In this document: positions 21,441 to 31,359 of the stretch, piece by piece
How positions within the stretch are numbered: the first letter of the stretch is position 1
How the letters are laid out: the number at the start of each line of letters is the position of its first letter
Made by a program: the position numbers and the translations under genes
Notes under the pieces: generated by a model
What the model saw: the letters and a program-made list of their open reading frames with translations, nothing else
Told to the model about the DNA's origin: nothing
The model's database searches: none
DNA from: Blumeriella jaapii
Taxonomy: Eukaryota > Ascomycota > Leotiomycetes > Helotiales > Drepanopezizaceae
Assembly: GCA_009599575.1 (NCBI GenBank)
Contig: VWND01000012.1
Span: 868,001-932,000, forward strand
Direction of reading: 5' to 3'
Length of the DNA stretch: 64,000 nucleotides

Positions 21441-24220
21441 TTTTATAACCAAAATCAAAAAGCTGATTTTTTCCGAGGATTTTTTTTTATCGGCTAAATT
21501 AATTGCGATATTATAGATTTTTTTTTGATTTTTTTCCAATTTAAAATCGTTTTTTTTTCGAATGATTTTAATTTTTTCGTTTTTTTTTAATATAAGGATT
21601 TGTTTGTTAATAACTTTGTCGAATTTCTTTTTTGTATTAAATAAATTATTGAATTTTAATTTAATTTTTTATTTTATAATTTTTTTAATAGCTTCGTCGA
21701 CGGCTTCGGAGCTAATATATTTGTCGATTTATTTTTCGCTTCGTATTAATAGTGGGCGCTTAAAAGCTGGTATTTTCTGAATAATTTAAACCGGAATATC
21801 GGTGTCGATATTTTTTATATCGTCGTTAATATTTTTTATTATAAGCGTTTTTTTAATAGTTTTATCGGTTTTTTTTCGAATTTCAAAATCTTTTTTCTTT
21901 TCGATTTTAACGTTTTTTTTTATATTAATTAATTTGGCGAATAAAACAAAAGCATTTTGCTTTTTTATAATTCGCTGGCTTGATTATACAACTATAATAT
22001 TTGCAAATGCGATATTCGCATTAGCAATATATATATTTATTTTTTATTTATATATTTAAATTTTATTTACATTTAAAATAAAAGTTTTTTTTTTAATTAG
22101 TACGCCTTTTGGGATGTTTTTCCTTTTATCAGTGAAAATCGTTTTCGCATTTTTTTTATTTTCTAAATAATCGTTCCATTTCGTACCTTTTATTTTTAAG
22201 CGAATAATATTTAATTAGCTCTGATTTTCAGCTTTGTTAAAAGGGCCTATTCCTGCTTTCACCGGTCCGAGGCAAATCGCTTCGTATTTATTAATATAAC
22301 AAATATTATTATTTATATAAAAATTAAATGCTTTGCATTTAAAGCGAATATAAAATTTTTCGTAATAAATTTTATTATTACAGAATTTCTATTTAAAGCC
22401 ATAGAGTTTGTTTTAAAATTACTTTTATTATTTTAATAGCCGCGATTTTAATTTCCGCGTTGGTTTTTTTTTTCTTTTGATAATCGTTATTATAATTAGT
22501 ATTTCGCTGATTCTGATCGCTAATACGGAAAGATTGCTATTAAACAGCTATTACTTTTACGATGGCTTAGCGAGGTTAATCGCTTCGCGCATTTTAAAAA
22601 AAATAATTGTTATAAAAGCTATTTTAATCGTTTTTATTATCCGAATTAACGTAAAAAAGTTTTTTCTGCTATTATATAAGATTTTCGATTTTATTTTAAA
22701 ATTTTTGAATTTTAATATCGGTAAATTTTAATACGAGAGTTTCGATATTTTTATTAAGCTTTTCTAAGCTAATAAGTTTTGCAAAACGATTAAATAATAT
22801 AATAACTGATTGTTTTTTAGCGATTTCGATAACTTTTAGTAGCTGGGCATATTTTTGCACTAAAACTTCCACGTTTTTCTTATAAAAAAATAAAAAAGAT
22901 TTCTTTTAGTTTATGGCTTTAATGGTACGTTCGCTTTAGTTTTATTTAAGAACGAATTTTATAAATTTGAAATACTAATCGAAAGTTTTAAAGTTTTGTT
23001 TATTAATTTTAAAATGCTTAATAATTTTATTGCGAATGCTGGTTGAAAGGCCAAGTAAAAACAATTTTTTTGCTTAATTTCGCTTAAGACTTTTTTGTTA
23101 ACAAAAACGTTAAAAATTCTCGTATAAATACGATAATAGGTTTTGAGTTTTTTGGCTTAGCGAATTATTATAACAAACTGTTTAAAAAAAGCGATAGTAT
23201 CGCGAATTTGCTGGCGATTGTAATTTCGGAATTCCGATTTCAAAGCTTTAATTAGCTTGCGTCAGTTTCGAGCTTCAATAGCCTTTTATTTATTTATCGA
23301 TTTAATAATATTTTTAATAATTAGATTATAATAGCGAAAGAATTTATCGAATATTTCAGTTTTAAAAATTCCGAAATTTTTATAAGTTTTTTTATATTTT
23401 TCGATAAAATCGGTAATATTGGCGCTATTAAATAAAAATACACCAAAAAAGCCAAAAAAAAGCATGCGACCTCGCATAAAAAAACGAAGGGCGTCGTTAT
23501 TTATAATATTAATAAAAGTGTTAATAAGGTTTGAATTAAACGAATAAATGTTTTCTGAAATTGCAAATTAAAGGTTTTTAATATAAAAAAAATCGTTTTT
23601 AATAAAAGAGCTATTAAAAAGGTTTTTGTATTTTTTAAAAAAATTAAATAAAATAAAATTGCGTTCAAATATTTAAATAATATATTAAAAAATTTGTTTT
23701 TTAAAAAATTAATTAAATTAATATAATATTGTTATATAATCCACGGTTTCGATATTCCGTGGCTCAGGCTAATACACGTACAGCCATTTTTTTACTATTT
23801 TTAATAAAAAGCCGCAAATTATAATTACTATAATTATAAAGCGCAAAATCAAAAGGTTGAGTTTTCGCCAGGCGTTTGACCAAAAGAAATTTAATTCAAA
23901 AAGGCCGAGCGCAGCGGTCGAAGCGTACGAACCAATATTCGATTTGTTATTTTTAAATAAAAAAGCGATTTTCGCGTTTTAAATTTCGCACGGTTTAAAA
24001 TTGCCTGATCGTAATTTCAAACGTTTTTGAAATATATTGCATTTTTGTAATTTAATAATTATGCGCAAAATAAAAAATTTATTAAAAGTTTTTTATATAA
24101 TACAGCTGCGAATAATATTATATAAAAGGTTTTTTAAGCCGTAGTGGCGAAATATCGAAATCGATTTTAACTGCGAATTTAAGAAATGCATCGGCGAATA
24201 TATAAAAACGAAACACCGAA
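21440..24220 (-). pseudogene. Family C gag, copy C3
   Basis: Minus-strand remnant between the primer-binding region and protease. The frame at 23286-23477 reads ANITDFIEKYKKTYKNFGIF, then KFFRYYNLIIKNIIKSI. After a break it continues AIEARNWRKLIKALKSEF (one stop at Trp), RQQIRDTIAFFKQF and FVNKKVLSEIKQKNCFYLAF. The NITDFxxxYxxxxxxxG block followed by a Trp-containing helix resembles gag of large ascomycete gypsy elements. A Cys/His cluster near 21950-22010 (CIIKPANxKKAKC) may be a zinc knuckle remnant, with spacing not standard. Confidence 0.65.
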
Positions 24221-24232
24221 GTTTAAATCCTT

Positions 24233-24247
24233 GCGTAAATTACCAAA
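24233..24247 (-). other. Putative primer-binding region of family C, copy C3
   Basis: Read on the minus strand, the bases after the 5' LTR are TT then TGGTAATTTACGC. A TGG start two bases after the LTR is what a tRNA 3'-CCA would pair with. C4 has TTTGATAATTTACGC and C2 a mutated form. I could not match the rest to a named tRNA. Confidence 0.45.
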
Positions 24248-24514
24248 TGTAAAAATAGATAGGAAAACCAGACTGATACGGCCATATATCGATAGGTAAA
24301 ATAATCTAAGAAATACTTTAAAAAATATTGAAAAAAAGAAAAAAAAATAAATAAAGGTATAAATTAAACTGCGTGCTTATAGTACTATTTAAGGGAGTGC
24401 TTTGCTTTTATATCTGTTAAAGGTAATCAGTGGCAGGGGATCTCGGAGGGGTCCATGCCTTAACCATAGCTAAAACTACCAATTCCTATCAATACAAAGT
24501 ATCACCGTTTTACA
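24248..24514 (-). repeat. C3 5' LTR (right)
   Basis: 267 bp, TGTAAAAATAG to CCGTTTTACA, much less mutated than the left LTR. On the minus strand a TATAAAAG element lies near 24400. The right CGGA duplication follows at 24515-24518. Confidence 0.9.
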
Positions 24515-25259
24515 CGGATTTATTAAAATTTACGAATCGTATTTTATCAGCTTTGCGTTTGTAAAAAATGCTAATATTAATATAAAAAAGTAAAATATAT
24601 GGGTCGGGTTTGTTTAATACAGAAACGAAATTTTCGGAATTTTTATTTTCGAATTAATAATTAAAAATGTTAATATTAATTAATTTTATTCGCGGTGCCA
24701 GCTCGATTAGCGACGCGAATATTTTTAGCCGAATATTTTCCAGGTTTTGTTATAGCTTAGCGTTTGTTTTAAAACTAAAGCCGGCTATTCGTTTTCCGAT
24801 AAAACGTCGATTAGAAAAACTTTATCGCCGGCGACGGTAATTTAATTTTAAAAAAATCGGTTTCAGTTTTAAAAAAAAGCTTTTATCTGGCCGTTTTCGG
24901 TATATTTAAAGCTGACGAAACTTTCCAGGATTTAAAGCATTTTAAAAATAATAAAATAAAAGCATTTTTTTATTATTAAAAAGTTTTTATAAATAATAAT
25001 ATTTTTAATATCGACTTTTATATTTCGTATAATTTTATTAAATTTAATAATGTTTTTATTAACGGTCGTATAAATTATTCGTTTATCGATAATAATCGAA
25101 ATACTATTAGCTTCGGCTGTTTTTTGGTTTATATAATTGATTTAGGCTTTATTATCGAATAAAACGAGGGCGGTCGTATTTTTCTTAAGCATTGTTTTTA
25201 TTTTTAATGCTTTTATAGCCGTGTAAAAGCAGTTTCGTCGTTTTAACTTTTGGGTTTTT
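24515..25259 (-). mobile_element. Family C copy C0, right part, broken at telomere repeat
   Basis: Resumes C0 after the C3 insertion. It covers the protease-RT linker and most of the protease region, colinear with C3 14060-14600 plus 21013-21440 as if A1 and S1 were absent, and therefore shows their empty target sites. It stops abruptly at 25259, where (CCCTAA)n begins; gag and the 5' LTR of C0 are missing. Confidence 0.85.
24841..25259 (-). pseudogene. Family C protease remnant, copy C0
   Basis: Minus-strand remnant aligned with C3 21018-21440. The Asp-containing loop lies near 25130-25170. The N-terminal end is cut off at the telomere-repeat junction. Confidence 0.55.
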
Positions 25260-25282
25260 CTAACCCTAACCCTAACCCTAGT
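25260..25282. repeat. Interstitial telomeric repeat (CCCTAA)n
   Basis: CTAACCCTAACCCTAACCCTAG, about three and a half perfect units of the TTAGGG telomere repeat, placed exactly at the join between truncated C0 (left) and truncated A2 (right). Neither parent element carries it: C3 and C2 read ttataacc or ttataaca at the left side, and A1 reads ctagtaaaaaact at the right. The C-rich orientation is that of a telomere capping the DNA to its right. Confidence 0.9.
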
Positions 25283-25900
25283 TTTTTATTAGCGGAGTTT
25301 ATTCGAATTTTATAAAAAGCTTAACGAATATCGAGCTTCGTAAAAATTCGCGCTTTCGAGAAATAAGCAAAAGTCTTATCGATAAAAAAAAAAAATAGCG
25401 ATTTTTATAAGTAACGTTATTAAAAGCTCGATAATCGATACAAAAACGTAATAAACCGTCGGGTTTTTTGGCGAAAAGCATTAAAACAGCGAAAAAAACG
25501 GTGAAAAATTCGATAAAACCTTTATTAAAATTATTTTGCAAATAAATTTTAATAATCTCGAGCTTTGAAATCGATATTTTGTACAAAAAAATATATTTCA
25601 GCTTTTTTTTATTTATAATAAGCTCGATTTTATAGTCGTAGGGCCGGTAAAAGGCTAGCTCGTTATTGGCGGCCTTAGAAAACACGTATTCGAAGTTTTT
25701 GTATTTCGGGAAAAAAAATTCGAAAAAAGGTTTATTCGAAATTAGCTCTGCTAAACTGATTAAAAGGGTCGAAATCGATATTTCGTTCGTTTTGAAACGT
25801 TCGAAAAAACTGTGAAATTGAATTTTAAAAAAATTATTATACGTAAAGTCGTTTAATATTTTGTCGATTTCGTATAAAAAAATTAAAAACATTTTAACTG
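25283..25900 (-). pseudogene. Family A RT N-terminal part, copy A2
   Basis: Open for 197 codons at 25299-25892, the longest open frame in the window: NELAFYRPYDYKIELIINKKKL, VLMLFAKKPDGLLRFCIDYRAFNNVTYKNRY. The frame then slips at an A/T run before FAxxSKAxIFTKLD. The palm and RNase H are missing, removed at the telomere-repeat junction. Confidence 0.8.
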
Positions 25901-26595
25901 CTTTTTTTTTGAAAATCAGCTTGAAAGCGTATGTAATAATCTGGCAGATAAAAATTAAATAAGCAGTAAGTTAAAAGACTCGTTTTCGAACTAGTCGTTT
26001 GGAAGATTCAGAAAATGGCTGCTTATTTAAACTATCGATTATATTAAGCTAAAAGGCCATCGCGGCGAAAGCTTTCCTTCGGTTTTTAATATAACTATTT
26101 TTCGTAGAACGAGAAAGCTGTTTTAACGAAAGGAAAAGAAAAAAAAAAGAAATAATAAAAAAAAAATCGTTAGCCTGGAAAAATAATGGTATGATTTTTT
26201 GTATTATCCTATTGGCGTCGCCATCGAAATTGGCACCGCGAGTAAAATTCGACTTTTTCGCGTTTCGCACAACGTCGTAAATCTGCCACAATTGGTCAAA
26301 GTTCTTATCACGTTTTACAGCGTCGTTTTGGTAGCGAAATTAAATTTTTCGAAAGTGTAAATAAAAGATTTTAATACAACGAACGTAAAAGGCTATAAGA
26401 AAATAAAACTTCGGCTAATAAAGCTTGCGTTTATTACAGTTTAATAAAATTTGATATTCGGCCAACCAAGCTTCTTTTAAAATTATATTATAATTTCCGA
26501 AATTAATAATCAAAAAAAAAATAAACGATTATATTCGATTGTTAATAATAAAATTAAAAAGCGTAAAATATATAATTAAATGGCCATAAGCTTTA

Positions 26596-26830
26596 TTATA
26601 TTTTTTTACAAAAAAAAGCCGGAAAAATTGAAATAAAAAAAAAAAAAAAAAAAAAAAATTTAATCAGCGCCGAATCGATTAACGCATAACCGTTCGCTTT
26701 AGAATCGGCGAGCGCTTTTATTTTATACGAAAAGCTATTTTTAATAAATATAACGGAAATTGTTAATAAATCGCTATTAAAAAGCTTCCGAACGTTAAAA
26801 TAACGCATATCGCGCAACGCGCTTAAAAAA
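26596..26830 (-). pseudogene. Family A protease, copy A2
   Basis: Frame reads MRYFNVRKLFNSDLLTISVIFIKNSFSYKIKALADSKANGYALIDSALIK. DSKA replaces DSGA. A long A/T homopolymer follows, as in A1. Confidence 0.72.
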
Positions 26831-28330
26831 AAGGCTTTGCTTAGGCCTGAGCGTTTTTTCGATTAGCGGAAAACCTTTAACTTTTTCGTATGCGTTTTAA
26901 AAATCGTTTGAAAAAAAGTTTTCATTTTTATTATTATTATTAAAAAGCGAATTTTCGGCCGGTTCGATCTCGTTTATATTTATTAGCTTAAAAAAGCTTT
27001 TAAATAAAACCGAGAGTCGGCCCGTAAAAAATCGTGCAAATTAATTTTTCTGAACTTTTTAATATAAAATAAAAAAAAAGCGTTGTCGTTGATCCGATCG
27101 AAAAGGAAAAACGCCAAAAAGAGCGTTTTGACGTAAAAGAAAAGAAAAAACAGTAAAAGGCTGAAAAAAAGCTTATAAAGCATTTGGACGACTTTCGTAC
27201 GTACGATTTAACTCGTAATACGCTTTGGTTAAAAATTTATTATTTTAATAAATAATAAACTTAATTGAAAAGCGATTCGCGTATAAAATTCGTTTAGCCA
27301 ATTGATTTTATTTTTTTTAACGGACGGCGGTAAGCTAATTTTTAAAAATCGTTGTACGCGCTTATTTTAAATGCAGTTTTTTTCGTAAACGCTTTAATAT
27401 TTTATCGCGAAAAGCGTTTCGAAGCTGTTTATCAGTTCGTATTTAAACGTTCGCTGCGAAAATGGAAAATCGCAAATAAGACCGCCAAAAGTCGTCGTGC
27501 GTATTTATTGCAAGCATTTTAAACTCGTTTTCGGTTTTTTAAACGTTGAAAAAATCGGCCAGAAAATCGGCGATCTTTTTTATTAATTTTTCGGGAAAAG
27601 TAAAATCGAAACGGTTTAAATACGCGGGATAAAAAACTTTTTTACTACGCTTTCGGTCTGATCGAATATATAATTTTTGCGAAATCGATCGCCAGCGAAA
27701 TAATCGTAGTAAAATTCGAGGTTATCGAAAACTTTAATTTTCTAATAGCGTATTTTGTAATTTTTATTATTATTTTACTTATATTTAAAATTCGGAACGC
27801 GTTTTATACGAGCTAGTCGAAAGTTAATAAATAAATGAAAATCATAGCGTTTAAAAAGCGCGCTAAGATTTTAGCCGTTATAAAAAAATCCAAAAAAAAT
27901 TCGCGAAAAGCGTAAAAATTAGTTTGCAGCGTTTGTTAATTAAAAAAAAACGTTGCGAAAAAAAAAAAAAGCGGCAGATTCGCGACTGGCAAAAGCACGT
28001 TCGATAGATTTTATCAAACGCTTTAATTAAAAAGTCTGTCGCAGTCGTATAATTTCCAAAAGTTGTCGTTTACGCTTTTGCGCTTTTTTTAATTAATTTT
28101 GCAAAAGTCTTAATTAAACGTTTTAAGCGCTAGGCTGTAAAAAAAAAATAGCAGGCGAAATGGTTGGCGCTCTGCTTTTTCTTTTGTTTTTTTTTTTTTC
28201 GGAGGAAGGATTGTTTTTTTAAAAAAAAAGCTTTTAAGGAAAGCTGCTTTTTCGCTAATTAAAAAAAGGATTGAAATATGGTAGCAAAAGCTGAAAAGCT
28301 CTGCTAAAAGGAGGATCGTTAAACAAAAGC
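26830..28330 (-). pseudogene. Family A gag, copy A2
   Basis: Minus-strand remnant aligned with A1 14990-16480. The capsid-like core lies near 27380-27780, with the block around NTHDDF at about 27490-27520. Stops and frame slips are present. Confidence 0.6.
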
Positions 28331-28457
28331 CATTTTTCGCGGAATACGGAAATAAGCTTTTTTACGACCGGTCGATTATTTTGGTATAACCCGTAAAAAA
28401 TTCGAAAAAAAAAAATAGTTTACGCCGTCGCCAGCGTAAAAAAAAAGTTGTTAATAA

Positions 28458-28726
28458 TATAACGATTTAATCAATCGGAAAGCTAAGAAATCAATTAATT
28501 AGTCGCCGTATTTATATAATATAAAAAACGAGCCTTTGATTTTGTAATAAAAATATTTATTTAAAATCAATAATTGCAAAAAGCAAAGATTGCTAAGAAA
28601 AAAAAGCCTTATATATATAAATAGTTTTCACAGTTGATGGGAAAACCCACCAGAAGACCAGAGAGCTTGCAACTACACGTAGTTGCTGGGGTGACACGAG
28701 AGGTGGCAAAAGAATGAATCGTCACA
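28458..28726 (-). repeat. A2 5' LTR
   Basis: 269 bp read on the minus strand from TGTGACGATTCATTC to TCGTTATA. Its U3 half is one of the least mutated family A LTR segments here (GTGTCACCCCAGCAACTACG near 28665-28700). The best preserved primer-binding site, ATTAACAAC, is at 28447-28455 on the minus strand. Confidence 0.9.
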
Positions 28727-29341
28727 AGCAGAATTTCGGGTTTTTTACACTAGCCTTTATTACTGCATCAGTTTTATAATATTACAGGCAAAACCTTTTT
28801 TACATATTAAAAACTGACGCTTTCGACGGCGTAATAGCTTTTGTGCTTTCGCAATTTTATAATAACGATTGGCTTTTAGTCGCTTATTTTAGCAAAACTA
28901 TAGTTTTCGCAAAGCTAAACTACGTCGTATACGATAAAAAAATGCTCGCCATCGTAAAATTTCTAAGCAACTTTCGTATTAAACTGATTAGCTCGGTTTA
29001 TCAGATTAAAATAATTACTGATTACAAAGCTTTAGAGTATTTTATAATTTTCAAACTTTTAAACGTTCGATAAGCACGCTAAGCCGAGCTTTTCGCCGAT
29101 TACAATTTTTTTATTACGTATAAACCGGATAAACCTAATCTTTTGGCTAACGTATTAATACGTCGTACGAGCGAATTCGACCGCTAAAACTTTTTTAAAC
29201 GCATTCAACGCCTGCAAATCTTTTTTCGAGCAGATCAAATGGATTATCGCTTTTTAATTAAAAAACTTCGATTTTTTACGGTTTTCGAAACAGCTGTTTT
29301 TATCGTTAAAATAGCTAATTTCTTTTCCGCACTTCGTATCG
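28727..29341 (+). mobile_element. Family A fragment A3 (RT C-terminus, RNase H, start of integrase)
   Basis: Plus-strand fragment equivalent to A1 about 18525-19142, abutting the LTR of A2 on the left and the LTR of C4 on the right. The simplest reading is that A2 inserted into this older copy in opposite orientation and that everything left of A2's breakpoint was then lost. The frame at 28843-29073 includes NNDWLLVAYFSKT and IITDYKALEYF, the RNase H C-terminal block TDxKALEYF. Confidence 0.82.
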
Positions 29342-29607
29342 TGTAAAACGGTGATACTTTGTATTAATGGGATTTGGTAATTTAGCTATGGTCGAGGCAT
29401 GGACCTCTCCGAGACCCCCTGCCACTGACTATTTTCAACAGATATAAAAGCAAAGCACCTTTTTAAATAGTACCATAGGCACGCAGTCCAATTTATACTT
29501 TTATTTATTCTTTTTTTCCTTTTTTTAGTTTTTTTAGAAATTCCTTAGATTATCTTATCCACCGATATATAACCGTATTAATTTGGTTTTTTTTATTTAT
29601 TTTTACA
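29342..29607 (+). repeat. C4 5' LTR
   Basis: 266 bp, TGTAAAACGGTGATAC to TTTTTACA. Its first ~130 bp retain GC-rich stretches such as CTCCGAGACCCCCTGCCACT that are AT-converted in other copies. TSD cannot be tested because the other end is missing; the preceding four bases are ATCG. Confidence 0.88.
29443..29450 (+). promoter_or_regulatory. TATA box of C4 LTR
   Basis: TATAAAAG about 100 bp into the LTR, conserved in the other C LTRs. It supports the chosen orientation, with family C transcription running left to right here and right to left in C0-C3. Confidence 0.6.
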
Positions 29608-29662
29608 TTTGATAATTTACGCAAGGATTTACATTTCGGTGTTTCGTTTTTATATATTCGCC

Positions 29663-29929
29663 TGTGACGATCTAATCAGTCGGAGGGCTGGAAGATCAGT
29701 TAACTGGTCGCCGTGTTCACATGATATAAGAAACGAGCCTTTGGTTCTGTAACAAAAATATTTATTTAAAATTAATAATTGCAAAAAGCAAAAGTTGCTA
29801 AAAAAAAATACTTTATATATATAAATAATTTTTATAATTGATAGAAAACCTACCGAAAAACCAAAAAGCTTACAGCTATACGTAATTGCTAGAATAACAC
29901 GAAAAATAACAAAAAAATAAATCGTTACA
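29663..29929 (-). repeat. A4 3' LTR
   Basis: 267 bp. On the plus strand it starts TGTGACGATCTAATCAG and ends ATCGTTACA. Mutation is uneven: the left third is GC-rich and the right third strongly AT-converted. Confidence 0.9.
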
Positions 29930-29944
29930 TTATTTTTCCGTCCG

Positions 29945-30970
29945 AAAAAAACGCGCTTTCGAGCTTTTATCTATTAATACGTCGTTATTCAAATAATCGT
30001 ACGAATCCAAACCTTCGAAATACGCTTTTAGCCAATTTACAAATTTTACAAAAAGATCGGAAAGCTTTTTATACGTCAAATAAAAATCGCGTATTTTTAA
30101 AAAAGCATATATAAAATTAAACGCGGAGTACCACGTGAAATCTTTATTTAAGTTTATTTAAAAAGCTTTGTATTAAAAAGTTTTCCGTTGCATTCGACAA
30201 GCGATTAATTCTTCGATTTCGTATTTAAGCTTATTAATTATAATAATAAATTCAAAGGCTAAATTAATTTAATTTGAAAACGCGTCGTTAGCTGCTTTAC
30301 GCAATCGATTAGCGTAAAAAACTTAATGTACGTTTATAATACTAAAAAAGTTTAATTTAAAAATATTATCGAAAATTTTAGTTATGATTTTAAAAAAGCC
30401 GTTTGTAAAATTGTCGAGCTTACGAAAAAGCCGGAAAATCGGAAATAAACGCATATCGAACCATACGTAATCGCTAATATTAAAATCGATCGCGCGGAGA
30501 AATTTATTCGCATTTTATTTTATTTTATCGTAAGCTTATTAAAAGTGCGATTTAGCGAAATTCCAAGCGTCGTAATAGCGGCGAACGTACGCACGAGCTT
30601 CGTTTGCGTTTAGCTTATGTAAAAAATTAAAAAGAAAAATATCGAACTTTCAATTTTAATTAATATAAAAAATATAACCGTATACAATTTCAAAAGATAA
30701 AAAGCCATTTAGATTTTCGTAAGAAAAAAACTATTTAAGCGAAATCCATTATTAAAAAAAATTCGTTCCAATCGTTTTAATAAAAATTTACGAAAAATCG
30801 AAAGCGTTTTTGCAAATATTAATTATAAATTTCGGTCTGACCGTCGGTTTTAAAATAAACGGCTGTCGAAAATTTCAATTGCGTACCGAGTATTTTATTT
30901 AATTCAAATCAAAAAGTAAACTAATACTAAAAGCTACGATCGCTAATAATATTTTTCGAAAAGTCAAAAT
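29945..30970 (-). pseudogene. Family A integrase C-terminus and chromodomain, copy A4
   Basis: Minus-strand remnant equivalent to A1 about 19760-20740. It retains traces of the integrase C-terminal block and chromodomain (near 30150-30240), heavily interrupted. It is split from the rest of integrase by the A5 insertion. Confidence 0.65.
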
Positions 30971-31239
30971 TGTGACGACTCATTTTTTTGCCACCTCTCG
31001 TGTTACCCCAGCAACTACGTATAGCTGCAAGCTCCCTGGTCTTCTGATGGATTTTTCTATTAATTGTAAAAACTATTTATATATATAAGACTTTTTTCCT
31101 TTAGCAATTTTTGCTTTTTGCAATTGTTGATTTTAAATAAATATTTTTGTTACAAAACCAAAGGCTCGTTTTTTATATTATATAAACACGGCGATTAGTT
31201 AATTAATTTCTTAGCTTTCCGATTAATTAAATCGTTATA
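30971..31239 (+). repeat. A5 5' LTR
   Basis: 269 bp, TGTGACGACTCATT to TCGTTATA. Followed by TT and ATTAACAAT, the mutated primer-binding site at 31242-31250. Confidence 0.92.
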
Positions 31240-31359
31240 TTATTAACAATTCTTTTTTTACGCTGGCGACGGCGTAAATTATTTTTTTTTTCGAATTTTT
31301 TACGGATTATACTAAAATAATCGACCGGTCGTAAAAAGGCTTATTTTCGCATTTCGCGA

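Larger units (their letters stand above)
6596..24514 (-). mobile_element. Family C Ty3/gypsy LTR retrotransposon, complete copy C3 (nested in C0)
   Basis: Bounded by LTRs at 6596-6863 and 24248-24514 and flanked by CGGA. Without the inserted S1 and A1 (and their duplicated 5-bp sites) it is about 11.27 kb. Coding order on the minus strand, from the right LTR: primer-binding region, gag, aspartic protease, RT-RNase H, integrase with acidic tail, AT-rich spacer, downstream ORF, purine-rich tract, left LTR. The PR-RT-RH-INT order identifies Ty3/gypsy. All frames are broken by C-to-T/G-to-A changes, so it is not autonomous. Confidence 0.9.
25283..28726 (-). mobile_element. Family A chromovirus, copy A2, 5' half only
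   Basis: Minus-strand copy running from its 5' LTR (28458-28726) leftward through gag, protease and into RT, where it ends at the telomere repeat. The breakpoint corresponds to about position 18030 of A1. No target duplication can be checked because the left end is lost. Frames are broken as in the other copies. Confidence 0.88.
29342..29662 (+). mobile_element. Family C fragment C4: 5' LTR plus 55 bp of internal sequence
   Basis: Plus-strand family C start: LTR 29342-29607, then TTTGATAATTTACGCAAGG (primer-binding region) and leader to 29662, where A4 begins. The rest of this element is not found nearby. It is the only plus-oriented family C piece in the window and the least RIP-mutated C LTR. 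Confidence 0.85.

Noticed and set aside
25260..25282. A true chromosome end
   Set aside because: Only about 23 bases of repeat, with ordinary repeat DNA continuing on both sides.
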